Source: JADZAI01 sp964390465
Lineage (GTDB): Bacteria > Pseudomonadota > Alphaproteobacteria > Micropepsales > Micropepsaceae
Reading direction: 5' to 3'
Assembly (NCBI GenBank): GCA_964390465.1
Contig: CAYMIJ010000002.1
Span: 124,001-188,000 of the forward strand
Length of the DNA: 64,000 nucleotides
In this document: positions 46,890 to 54,861 of the stretch, one piece after another
How positions within the stretch are numbered: position 1 is the first letter of the stretch
How the letters are laid out: each line of letters starts with the position of its first letter
Program-made: the position numbers and the translations under genes
The notes under the pieces: generated by a model
The model's database searches: none
The model's input: only the letters and a program-made list of their open reading frames with translations
What the model was told of the DNA's origin: nothing

Positions 46890-47576
46890 TTACTTCCTCT
46901 TGGGCTTGCCGCCGCCCGTGCGCTCGATGCCCTGCTTGGCCGCCTCAGAAGTCGGATCAAACGAAAGCAGCATCGTCCACATACGCAGGGACGAAGGCTT
47001 GTCACCAGCCTCCTCATAGGACTGCGCCGAAGCCTGGGTCATCTGGTTGCGCGCCGTGGTCTGGTCCGCGGTCGCACCAGCGGCGAGCGGGAACTTGGTG
47101 ACCGCTGCTTCGCACGCCGCGCCTGCGTCAGCATGGGCCTTGGCATTGAACGCGACCGCGCAATAGAACTCTGCATAGTCCTTGTTGGTCGGCTCCACAG
47201 CCACAGCGGCCTTCATGTCAGCAACGGCCAGTTGCGGCTGGCTGGTCTTGGAATAGCAGTTACCGCGCTGGGCCAGAACCTGCGGATCATCGGGCTTCAT
47301 CTCAAGCGACTTGGTGAAATCTGGAATGGCGTTGGGGCACTGATCCAGCATGGCGTAGCCTGAACCGCGCGCGAAATAGGCGATCTGCAGGTTCTTACCC
47401 TTCACTTTGCCGGAATCGATCACCTCAGTCAGCAGAGGCACGGCGGTTGTCGCATCCCCCTTCTGCAGGGCATCGATAGCCGTATTCATTTTCTTGACGG
47501 CGGCTTCCTCGCTCAACGCAAAGGCCGGAACCGCAAGTGCGCCCGCAAGCGCCAGAGCTGACATCCACTTAAGCAT
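46890..47576 (-). CDS. Secreted TPR-repeat protein 2
   Basis: A 228-residue protein: signal peptide (MLKWMSALALAGALAVPAFA), then TPR-like repeats (YFARGSGYAMLDQCPNAIPDF, residues about 70-90) and single cysteines in several repeats. AAGGGG six bases before ATG 47576 supports this start over nearby ATGs. Similar design to the protein at 46101; the two may act together. Confidence 0.78.
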   Translation of the reverse strand: MLKWMSALALAGALAVPAFALSEEAAVKKMNTAIDALQKGDATTAVPLLTEVIDSGKVKGKNLQIAYFARGSGYAMLDQCPNAIPDFTKSLEMKPDDPQVLAQRGNCYSKTSQPQLAVADMKAAVAVEPTNKDYAEFYCAVAFNAKAHADAGAACEAAVTKFPLAAGATADQTTARNQMTQASAQSYEEAGDKPSSLRMWTMLLSFDPTSEAAKQGIERTGGGKPKRK

Positions 47577-47673
47577 CCTCATCCCCTTTTTACGGCCCAA
47601 GGCCATACTGACAATTGACGTTGAGACTGAATGTAACCGGCTGAACCGTCACTGAACAATGACTTGACTCAAC

Positions 47674-48546
47674 TCAAGAGCGGCCCGCAATCGCATCGGC
47701 CATCGCCACGACCTTGCGGGCGATGTCGGCATGTAACCGCTCGACCATACGCCCATCGAGCGAGAGAGCGCCCTTGCCCTGATTTTCCGGCAGGTCGAAG
47801 GCCGCGATCACCTTGCGCGCGTCGGCCACTTCCGACGGTGATGGGGCAAAGGCCGTGTTGCAGGGCGCAACCTGCGAAGGATGGATCAGCGTCTTGCCAT
47901 CAAAGCCAAGAACACGGCCCTGCGTGCAGGCAGCGGCAAACCCGGCTTCGTTCTGAATGTCGTTGTACACGCCATCAAGCGCTGCAAGGCCATTGGCGCG
48001 GGCAGCGGCAAGCAGCAGCGTCAGATGTGGCAGCAACCCTTCACGGCCCGGCGTGTGCTGCCCGCCAAATTCTTTGACCAGATCATTGGTGCCCGCGACG
48101 ATACAGGCCAGACGCCCGCCTTTTGCCCCGATGCTCGCAGCATTCAGAACAGCCTGCGGTGTTTCAAACATGATCCACAGGGCAACGCTTGCCGGAATGC
48201 CCGCCTGATCCATCGCCATGTTGAGCGCCCGGACCTCAGCGCCGCTATTCACCTTCGGCACCAGAATGGCGTCCGGCGGGGCGGATGCGACAGCGTGCAG
48301 ATCATCGCGGCCCCATGGTGTGGTGAGTGCGTTGATGCGCACCACAACCTCACGATGACCAAACCCTTTGGCCGCAACGGCATCGCACACCTGTTGGCGC
48401 GCCATTTCCTTTGCATCCGGGGCGACGGCATCCTCCAGATCAAGGATCAGCCCGTCCGTGTCGATGGCGCGGGCTTTTTCCAATGCGCGCGCATTCGAGC
48501 CGGGCATATAGAGAACGGATCTGCGGGGTTTGATCGAAGCCGTCAT
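47674..48546 (-). CDS. mcl2: Mcl2-type (3S)-malyl-CoA thioesterase / CitE-like protein
   Basis: A 290-residue HpcH/HpaI-family protein. RRSVLYMPGSNARALEKAR and LDLEDAVAPDAKEMAR at the N-terminus match the (3S)-malyl-CoA thioesterase Mcl2 rather than the malyl-CoA lyase Mcl1. The metal/substrate residues RIN, the Glu in FETP and the Asp in GTNDLV are present. It would release malate from malyl-CoA in the ethylmalonyl-CoA pathway. ATG 48546 (MTASIKPRRS) is preferred over an earlier ATG. Confidence 0.85.
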   Translation of the reverse strand: MTASIKPRRSVLYMPGSNARALEKARAIDTDGLILDLEDAVAPDAKEMARQQVCDAVAAKGFGHREVVVRINALTTPWGRDDLHAVASAPPDAILVPKVNSGAEVRALNMAMDQAGIPASVALWIMFETPQAVLNAASIGAKGGRLACIVAGTNDLVKEFGGQHTPGREGLLPHLTLLLAAARANGLAALDGVYNDIQNEAGFAAACTQGRVLGFDGKTLIHPSQVAPCNTAFAPSPSEVADARKVIAAFDLPENQGKGALSLDGRMVERLHADIARKVVAMADAIAGRS

Positions 48547-48618
48547 GCACGTCTGCCCATTGGTCGAATAAAAGCGGCGGACCCTACAAAAGCATGCGGC
48601 TTCATGCAAATCTGCGCC

Positions 48619-49452
48619 ATGTCCGTTACGTCACCGCCGCGCGTCCTGTCGATCCAGTCTGAAGTTGTGCATGGGCGCGTCGGCAACACCGCTGCGCGCT
48701 TCGTCATGCAGCGGCTGGGCGTCGAGGTTCTGCCGCTGCCCACCGTGCTTTTCTCAAACGTGCCCGGCCCTCAGGGTTTTGATGGCAAAGCGTTCCGTGC
48801 CGACGAGATGGATGTCCTGTTGCAGGGCCTCGAAAGACGCAATCTGCTGAACGGAATTGACGCGGTTGTCTCAGGCTATCTTGGGTCGGCACAACAGGCA
48901 GATGTCGTGAAGACTGCCGTTACGCTGGTGAAAGCGCATAACCCCGGCACTGTCTATCTGTGTGATCCTGTGTTCGGTGATGAAGGCGGCGTCTATGCCC
49001 GCCCCGGCGTGGCGGAGGCCATTCAGCACACACTTCTGCCACTCGCCGACATTGTAACACCCAATCGCTTTGAGCTCGCGCATCTGACCGGACATGACAT
49101 CACCGATATTGAAAGCATGATGGCAGCGGCGCGCCTGCTCATGCGGCCGCTTGTGCTGGCCACTTCATGTCCATGCGCGGATGGTCAGATCGGAACAATG
49201 GCTGTTACCGCGCATGAGGCCTGGCTCACCTCAGCGCCGCGCATATCGCCCGCACCATCAGGCACTGGCGATGTGCTGGCAGCGGCCTTCCTCAGCTGGC
49301 AGCTGAAAGGTGCGCCGACACCGGAAGCGCTTTCGCGGTCGAGCGGAGCTGTTCATGCGCTCATCACGGCGAGTGCCGGGCAAAGCGATCTTGCACTCGT
49401 TGCCCATCAGGATGCGCTTATGAATGCGCGCCTGGCCGCCCGTTCAGTGTGA
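48619..49452 (+). CDS. pdxY: Pyridoxal kinase
   Basis: A 277-residue ribokinase-fold enzyme: LSIQSEVVHGRVGNTAA, YLCDPVFGDEGG and the anion-hole GTGD at residues 215-218. These are the PdxY/PdxK pattern. It phosphorylates pyridoxal. It is divergent from mcl2; an ATG 15 bases upstream is also possible. KamA at 5501 and other PLP enzymes would use its product. Confidence 0.9.
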   Translation: MSVTSPPRVLSIQSEVVHGRVGNTAARFVMQRLGVEVLPLPTVLFSNVPGPQGFDGKAFRADEMDVLLQGLERRNLLNGIDAVVSGYLGSAQQADVVKTAVTLVKAHNPGTVYLCDPVFGDEGGVYARPGVAEAIQHTLLPLADIVTPNRFELAHLTGHDITDIESMMAAARLLMRPLVLATSCPCADGQIGTMAVTAHEAWLTSAPRISPAPSGTGDVLAAAFLSWQLKGAPTPEALSRSSGAVHALITASAGQSDLALVAHQDALMNARLAARSV

Positions 49453-49459
49453 AGGCACC

Positions 49460-49759
49460 TCAGCCACGCGCTGCAGCACGCGCGTCCATCGCCTCGGCCA
49501 GCTTGATGTCACGGGCGGAAAGCCCGTTCACGTCATGCGTCGTCAGCGTTACCTCAACCCGGTTATAGACGTTGAACCATTCCGGGTGGTGATTCATGGC
49601 TTCAGCGATCACGGCGATTTCGCTCATGAACCCGAAGGCTGCTGCAAAGTCAGTGAAGTGAAAGGCTTTGACGATCGCATCGCGCCTCGGCTCGTGGCGC
49701 CAGCCTGTCAGCCTCGAAAGCGCCGCGCTGCGTTCGCTGTCGCTCAGTCTGACGATCAT
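49460..49759 (-). CDS. phhB: Pterin-4a-carbinolamine dehydratase
   Basis: A 99-residue protein with the family signature MNHHPEWFNVYNRVEVTLTTHD and the buried HH pair. It dehydrates 4a-carbinolamine after aromatic amino acid hydroxylation; in many bacteria it has a second, unclear role. It overlaps thpR by ATGA. Confidence 0.94.
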   Translation of the reverse strand: MIVRLSDSERSAALSRLTGWRHEPRRDAIVKAFHFTDFAAAFGFMSEIAVIAEAMNHHPEWFNVYNRVEVTLTTHDVNGLSARDIKLAEAMDARAAARG

Positions 49760-50331
49760 GATGTCATACCCTGTGCTGGAATGAGGGCCGGCCCCAGCGG
49801 ATAGAAGCGCTCGGCCTCATAGTGACGCCCCTCGCCGGTCTTGTGGCTTGAAAAAAGCACCGTCCGCTCAACCGGAACGGGACCGCTGGCATAGAGATTG
49901 TTCGCGGCGATCCAGCCCTGCACCTGCTCAGGCAGCGAATGCCTCGGTCTGGCCAGTGTGACGTGGGGCACATATCCACCCTTGCCAACCGGCAACCCAA
50001 AGCGGCGGACGACTGAAAGATGTTTTGCCGCCAAAGCCATGAGGGCGGGGTTTTTCCCCACTGCGGCAAAAAGAGCGTGCGGCTGCTTTGTCCCGAAAGC
50101 GCCGACCCCTGAGAGTTCCATGTCAAATCCATTGGCGTGGATCCGGCGCAATTCACCATCAATATCCTCAGCCATGGGCTCTTCGACCGGCCCGAAATAG
50201 GCGAGCGTGACATGGAAGTTTTCCGGCGCCACCCAGCCCGCATCCCAGGCACGGGCACCGGACTGCTGCAGCGCCGTCAACTGACTTGCGACCAGCTGGG
50301 GAATCTCAATGGCGGAAAACAGGGAAATCAT
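49756..50331 (-). CDS. thpR: RNA 2',3'-cyclic phosphodiesterase (2'-5' RNA ligase family)
   Basis: A 191-residue 2H phosphoesterase with both HxT motifs: HVTLAYFG near residue 40 and HVTLARPR near 123. It opens 2',3'-cyclic phosphates on RNA ends. First gene of the thpR-phhB pair. Confidence 0.93.
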   Translation of the reverse strand: MISLFSAIEIPQLVASQLTALQQSGARAWDAGWVAPENFHVTLAYFGPVEEPMAEDIDGELRRIHANGFDMELSGVGAFGTKQPHALFAAVGKNPALMALAAKHLSVVRRFGLPVGKGGYVPHVTLARPRHSLPEQVQGWIAANNLYASGPVPVERTVLFSSHKTGEGRHYEAERFYPLGPALIPAQGMTS

Positions 50332-50382
50332 ACCTTTTTATACACACGCAGGATGGCGGAAAGAATGGATGTCCGGTTTTCC

Positions 50383-50411
50383 TTGAAATTGCCCCCATTG
50401 ATGGCGATATT
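50383..50411 (+). promoter_or_regulatory. Likely promoter of the BI-1 gene
   Basis: TTGAAA (50383-50388), 17-base spacer, GATATT (50406-50411), about 50 bases before ATG 50461 and in a divergent gap. Confidence 0.4.
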
Positions 50412-50460
50412 TCCGGCAAGTGCCTGACTATCCCGTCCGGCATCATATAGGGAGACCTTG

Positions 50461-51213
50461 ATGGCCGACTATCGCCAATCTGGCTATGCCACCACCGTCC
50501 GCAACGATAACGCAGCCATTGATGCTGGCCTGCGCAGCTACATGCTGGGCGTCTACAATTACATGGGTCTCGGTCTGCTGCTGACCGCCGCTGTCGCCTA
50601 TGGCTTGTTCCTCGCTTCGTTTCAGACCCTTGGTGGTGAGGTCGTGGGCCTGACCCCGCTGGGCAAGACGCTGTTCTTCTCGCCCCTCAAATGGGTGCTG
50701 ATGCTGGCCCCGATGGCCTTCGTTCTGGTTCTGTCATTCGGCATCAATCGCCTTTCGGCCGGAACGGCGCAGGTTCTCTTCTGGGCATTCGCCGCCGTGA
50801 TGGGCGCGTCGCTCGCCACCATCTTTGCCGTCTATTCCGGCCAGTCGATCGCCCGCGTGTTCCTGATCACCGCCGGCATGTTCGGCGCGATGTCGCTGTG
50901 GGGCTACACCACAAAGCGCGACCTGACCTCGATGGGCTCGTTCCTGATGATGGGTCTGTTCGGCCTCATCATCGCCTCGCTCGTCAACATCTTCTGGCCG
51001 TCGGGCGCGCTTTCCTTCGCGATCTCGGTGATCGGCGTGGTCATCTTCACGGGCCTTGCCGCCTATGACACGCAGAAGATCAAGAACAGCTACCATGACA
51101 GCGATGATGCCTCGATCAGCACCAAGAAGCAGGTGATGGGCGCGCTGGAGCTGTATCTCGACTTCATCAACCTGTTCCTGATGCTGCTGCGCCTTATTGG
51201 CGACCGCCGCTGA
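50461..51213 (+). CDS. Bax inhibitor-1/YccA-family membrane protein
   Basis: A 250-residue seven-helix protein of the BI-1 family: LRSYMLGVYNYMGLGLL at the start, the repeated Ala/Gly-rich helices and the end YDTQKIKNSYHDS with C-terminal charged tail. Bacterial members act as pH-sensitive Ca2+ leak channels or membrane-protein stabilisers. AGGGAGA precedes the ATG. A terminator follows. Confidence 0.92.
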   Translation: MADYRQSGYATTVRNDNAAIDAGLRSYMLGVYNYMGLGLLLTAAVAYGLFLASFQTLGGEVVGLTPLGKTLFFSPLKWVLMLAPMAFVLVLSFGINRLSAGTAQVLFWAFAAVMGASLATIFAVYSGQSIARVFLITAGMFGAMSLWGYTTKRDLTSMGSFLMMGLFGLIIASLVNIFWPSGALSFAISVIGVVIFTGLAAYDTQKIKNSYHDSDDASISTKKQVMGALELYLDFINLFLMLLRLIGDRR

Positions 51214-51237
51214 TCCGCGCAAAGCGTCGCGCAACAG

Positions 51238-51267
51238 AAAACCCCGGATTTGCGTCCGGGGTTTTTT
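51238..51267 (+). terminator. Strong intrinsic terminator after the BI-1 gene
   Basis: AAAACCCCGGA and TCCGGGGTTTT form an 11-bp stem with a six-base loop followed by T. It also serves the convergent DUF2794 gene ending at 51279, because the left arm gives a T-run on the minus strand. Confidence 0.92.
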
Positions 51268-51278
51268 ATGTCCGCCAT

Positions 51279-51674
51279 TCAACGATCAACAGCGCGAATG
51301 AGCTGCTTTTCCAGCACCCGCAGAACCTGCGCCAGATCGTGCCCCCGGCGCAGCACCTGTCCGGTCTGACCAAGGATTGCATAAGCGCCCTGCTTCATGC
51401 GCAAGCGCGGTCTTTTCTCCACCCGGAATAGCGGCATCTCGCTCGTGCGCCGATAGATGGAAAAGATGGCAACGTCCTTGAGCCAGGTGACCGCATAGTC
51501 GCGCCACTCGCCAGCCGCCACCATGCGCCCATAAACATTCAGAATAAGGCTCATCTCGCGGCGGTCGAAACACACCAGAGCGGGCGCAGCAGACACTGGC
51601 CCCGGCGGTGGTGACACCCATGCGGCGGGTTTGGTATGCCCATTCAACCGGACTATGTTCGGCGTGTCATCCAC
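51279..51674 (-). CDS. DUF2794 family protein
   Basis: A 131-residue protein with the DUF2794 core: LILNVYGRMVAAGEWRDYA, VAIFSIYRRTSEMPLFRVEK and GQVLRRGHDLAQVLRVL. The family is typical of alphaproteobacteria; function unknown. The Pro-rich N-terminus is probably flexible. Confidence 0.9.
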   Translation of the reverse strand: MDDTPNIVRLNGHTKPAAWVSPPPGPVSAAPALVCFDRREMSLILNVYGRMVAAGEWRDYAVTWLKDVAIFSIYRRTSEMPLFRVEKRPRLRMKQGAYAILGQTGQVLRRGHDLAQVLRVLEKQLIRAVDR

Positions 51675-51791
51675 TCGTCATAATCTGTGCTCTGAGTCGC
51701 TTTGCCGCGCAAGCATGGTGACACTCGTCACATATTTCCACAGTCACGCTTTCGACACGATTTGGCCCTTCCTTCGCCGCGCGGCCCCAGC

Positions 51792-51893
51792 ATGATCATT
51801 CCCGTCAAGAGACCCGGTTTCGGTGCTGGCCTACCCCCCCCAGCCCCCCAAGGCCCTCCGGGGCCGGGTCTTGTGACTGACCTTCTGGAATGA
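51792..51893 (+). CDS. Possible 33-residue polyproline mini-protein or leader peptide
   Basis: A short frame MIIPVKRPGFGAGLPPPA then QGPPGPG to TGA. It lies between DUF2794 and an SDR gene and is followed after seven bases by a strong terminator. There is no clear ribosome site, and no family is recognised. Consecutive prolines stall ribosomes without EF-P, so a regulatory leader is possible. A non-coding RNA ending at the terminator is the alternative. Confidence 0.4.
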   Translation: MIIPVKRPGFGAGLPPPAPQGPPGPGLVTDLLE

Positions 51894-51900
51894 GTATCAG

Positions 51901-51937
51901 GCGCCGGACGATCCCCCCTCGTCCGGCGCTTTCTTTT
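51901..51937 (+). terminator. Intrinsic terminator (or attenuator) upstream of the SDR gene
   Basis: GCGCCGGACGA and TCGTCCGGCGC pair perfectly (11 bp) around a seven-base loop and are followed by TTTCTTTT. It is directly downstream of the polyproline mini-ORF and 74 bases before the SDR start, so it ends an RNA begun near 51700-51790 or attenuates SDR expression. Confidence 0.85.
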
Positions 51938-52010
51938 GCGCAAACGGACTGGATTCCAGTCACCAGCGGCGCAACACTCCCTACTGCAAAGAAGTCGTGC
52001 GAGGGGCCAA

Positions 52011-52754
52011 ATGAGACTGAAAGATCGCGTCGCCATCATCACAGGGGCCGCTTCAGGAATCGGGCACGCCAGCGCCCGCCTCTTCGCCGAGGAAGGCGCG
52101 CATGTCCTGGCCGTTGACCTGCCTTCCAGTGCCATCGCCACGGCACATGCCGGCGCGGTGAACATTGTGCCGCTCGCCCTTTCCATCACGGATGATGGCG
52201 CTCCAGAGCGTATCACCGGAGAAACCATCGCCCGGTTCGGCAGGCTGGACATCCTTTTCAACAATGCTGGCGTTTCAGGCCGCCATTTTGTGGAAGAAAT
52301 GACCGATGACGGCTGGGAAAAAACGATGGCCGTGAATGTGACGGCGGTGATGAAATTGTGCCGCGCCGCCATCCCGCATCTGAAGGTCAGCCCTGCGCCA
52401 CGGATCATCAACACCGCGTCGGTCATGGCGGAAGGCACTGATCTGGGGCTTGCTGCCTATTGCGCCTCCAAGGCCGGCGTGGCCGGCCTCACCCGCACGC
52501 TGGCACTGGAACTTGGCCGCTATGGCGTGACAGCAAACTATCTGCTTCCCGGTGCGGTCGAGACAGGCATGACCAAACCCCTCTGGGATATTCGCCCTGA
52601 CATTGCCGATATCTGGGCCAAGAAGTCGCCTCTGCGCCGTCTGGGCCAGCCTCAGGATCTCGCCCGCGCGGCGCTGTTCCTTGCATCCGATGATGCGTCC
52701 TTCATCACCGGACATGGCCTCAACGTAGATGGCGGGCTCATGCTGCGCGTATGA
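52011..52754 (+). CDS. SDR-family oxidoreductase
   Basis: A 247-residue short-chain dehydrogenase: TGAASGIG cofactor loop (residues about 12-19), FNNAG, INTASV with the catalytic Ser, YCASK with the catalytic Tyr/Lys and FITGHGLNVDGG at the end. The NAD-type acidic residue follows the loop (VDLPSS). Substrate unknown. GAGGGG before the ATG supports the start. It overlaps the next gene by ATGA. Confidence 0.9.
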   Translation: MRLKDRVAIITGAASGIGHASARLFAEEGAHVLAVDLPSSAIATAHAGAVNIVPLALSITDDGAPERITGETIARFGRLDILFNNAGVSGRHFVEEMTDDGWEKTMAVNVTAVMKLCRAAIPHLKVSPAPRIINTASVMAEGTDLGLAAYCASKAGVAGLTRTLALELGRYGVTANYLLPGAVETGMTKPLWDIRPDIADIWAKKSPLRRLGQPQDLARAALFLASDDASFITGHGLNVDGGLMLRV

Positions 52755-53275
52755 AACTGATTCCCCTTCCGCACACCCCTGAGGAGCAGGTCTCCTGGTT
52801 TGCGATCTTTGCAGGCCTTCTGGCCGCGTCGCTGATCACCGCAGCACTCATGGTCTATACGCAGCGCGGCTGGGGCCACGAAAGCGCCGGGCCTGTCTTT
52901 CTGTTCTCATTCGCTTATGCCTTTGGCACAGGTCTGGTCGTCGGCATGCCGCTACTGGGCCGTATGGCCCGACACCGCCGCCTCACAGCGTGGCGCGCCA
53001 TGCTGGCGGGGGCTGTTGCGGCATCGTTTCCCGGTCTGTTATTTGTCATTTTCATTGCGTCATGCGCCAACAACCCAGCCTATTGGGAACTGACAACCTG
53101 CACTGACGGCGTTCGCAACCCTGCCGGCTGGGGTCTCAGCGCTGGGCTCATCGCAGCGCTGGCATTGACCGGAGCGCTCGCGGCCCTCACCGGATATGTC
53201 GTTTATGGTGTCTTGCGCAGAATGCTGATTGCCGAGATGGAAGAAGAAAAAGCGATGGACGAGCGCCGCAGCTGA
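52751..53275 (+). CDS. Small four-helix membrane protein, unknown
   Basis: A 174-residue protein with about four hydrophobic segments, two cysteines in a putative external loop (FIASCANNPAYWELTTCTDG) that could form a disulphide, and an acidic C-terminus. It overlaps the SDR start/stop by ATGA, so the two are co-translated. Not recognised. Confidence 0.75.
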   Translation: MKLIPLPHTPEEQVSWFAIFAGLLAASLITAALMVYTQRGWGHESAGPVFLFSFAYAFGTGLVVGMPLLGRMARHRRLTAWRAMLAGAVAASFPGLLFVIFIASCANNPAYWELTTCTDGVRNPAGWGLSAGLIAALALTGALAALTGYVVYGVLRRMLIAEMEEEKAMDERRS

Positions 53276-53353
53276 ACAGCATTTCATTTGGCCAGAAGCA
53301 GGGTCTTGGCTACAAGACGCCGCCTGACCCGGCGCACGGCATTCATCTCACGC

Positions 53354-54112
53354 ATGGCCATTATTGAATTCGACGCACTGAGAAAGAGCTTCGGCCCGGT
53401 CGAGGCGGTGCGCGGCATTTCGCTCAGTGTCGCAAAAGGCGAAGTGCTTGGATTTCTCGGGCCCAACGGTGCTGGCAAATCAACCACCATGAAGATGGCG
53501 GCGGGATTTCTAAGTCCCACATCAGGCACCGCGCGTATTGGCGGCCATGACATCGAGACCGATACCCGCGCGGCCCAGAGTCTGCTGGGCTACCTGCCCG
53601 AAGGCGCACCTGCATGGGGCGACATGACGCCGCGCGGATTTCTGGGATTCTGCGCAGCGGCGCGGGGCCTATCTGGAAAGCGGTTGCTCAGCGCTATCGA
53701 TGCGGCCATCGAAAAAACCAATCTGCAGCAGGTTCTTGAACAGCCCATTGAGACCCTGTCCAAGGGCTTCAGGCGCAGGGTCGGGCTGGCACAGGCCATC
53801 CTGCACGACCCACCAGCGCTGATCCTGGATGAGCCGACTGACGGACTCGACCCCAATCAGAAGCACGCGGTTCGTGAACTGATCCGGACGATGGCAGCAG
53901 AAAAAGCCATCATCGTGTCAACGCATATCCTTGAAGAAGTCGGGGCCATCTGCACGCGGGCCATCATCATTGATCGCGGGCGCATTGCCGCCGATGGCCC
54001 GATCAGCGACGGATGCGTGACCTTCAACGTGACGCGCGCAGGCAAGCCGGAAACGCTCACCGCTGATTCACGCGATCTTGAGGGCGTGTTCCGACAGTTG
54101 ACGGCAGAGTGA
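53354..54112 (+). CDS. ABC transporter ATPase (GldA-like)
   Basis: A 252-residue ABC ATPase: Walker A GPNGAGKST, signature LSKGFRRRVGLAQA and Walker B LILDEPTDGLDP. It belongs to the ABC-2/gliding-motility type. It has an in-frame upstream extension that is not family-like, so ATG 53354 is used. It works with the permease at 54120 and the GldG-like protein at 54862. Confidence 0.92.
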   Translation: MAIIEFDALRKSFGPVEAVRGISLSVAKGEVLGFLGPNGAGKSTTMKMAAGFLSPTSGTARIGGHDIETDTRAAQSLLGYLPEGAPAWGDMTPRGFLGFCAAARGLSGKRLLSAIDAAIEKTNLQQVLEQPIETLSKGFRRRVGLAQAILHDPPALILDEPTDGLDPNQKHAVRELIRTMAAEKAIIVSTHILEEVGAICTRAIIIDRGRIAADGPISDGCVTFNVTRAGKPETLTADSRDLEGVFRQLTAE

Positions 54113-54119
54113 GGACACT

Positions 54120-54857
54120 ATGCTGAACGCCATCAGGGCCGTCTTCATCCGCGAACTGGCCGCCTATTTCGCAACACCTCTGGCGGCTGTATTCCTGGTC
54201 ATCTTCCTGTTCGCCATGGGTGCGTTCACGTTTTACATGGGCGGCTTTTTTGAAAGCGGCCAGGCCAATCTCCAGATCTTCTTCAGCTATCATCCCTGGC
54301 TCTATCTGTTTTTGATGCCTTCGCTGGCGATGCGGCTGTGGGCAGAGGAGCGCAAGTCAGGCACGCTGGAATTGTTGCTGACCCTGCCCATTCCGCTGTC
54401 AGCCGCTGTCATCGGCAAGTTTCTTGCGGCCTGGATTTTTGCCGGACTGGCGCTGGTATTGACCTTTCCGATGTGGATGACGGTCAACTATCTGGGCGAC
54501 CCGGACAACGGCGTGATCCTCGCCTCTTATATCGGATCGTGGTTGATGGCGGGGGGGTATCTCGCCATTGGCTCCGCTGTATCGGCAGCCACATCCAATC
54601 AGGTGATTGCGTTTGTAGTGTCCGTGGTCATCTGCTTCCTCTTTACGGTGGCGGGCGCGCCGCTTGTCATGGACACGGCGTCTGCGCTGCTGCCAGCCGA
54701 AATCGTCAACACCATTTCCTCTTTCTCATTCCTCACCCATTTCAGCGCGATCATGTCCGGCGTGATTGATCTGCGCGATGCCGTCTATTTCGCCTCACTC
54801 ATCACACTGTGCCTGTTCGTGACGGCCATGCTCATCGACATGAGAAAGGCGGGCTGA
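54120..54857 (+). CDS. ABC-2 type permease (GldF-like)
   Basis: A 245-residue permease with six helices: IRAVFIRELAAYFATPLAAVF at the start and the motif LRLWAEERKSGTLELLLTLP typical of ABC-2 permeases (here MRLWAEERKSGTLELLL). It starts eight bases after the ATPase with GAGGAC before the ATG. Substrate unknown. Confidence 0.9.
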   Translation: MLNAIRAVFIRELAAYFATPLAAVFLVIFLFAMGAFTFYMGGFFESGQANLQIFFSYHPWLYLFLMPSLAMRLWAEERKSGTLELLLTLPIPLSAAVIGKFLAAWIFAGLALVLTFPMWMTVNYLGDPDNGVILASYIGSWLMAGGYLAIGSAVSAATSNQVIAFVVSVVICFLFTVAGAPLVMDTASALLPAEIVNTISSFSFLTHFSAIMSGVIDLRDAVYFASLITLCLFVTAMLIDMRKAG

Positions 54858-54861
54858 CCTG

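Noticed and set aside
47881..48618. Long N-terminal extension in frame with pdxY
   Set aside because: This part is antisense to mcl2 and lacks pyridoxal-kinase sequence; the family start is at 48619.
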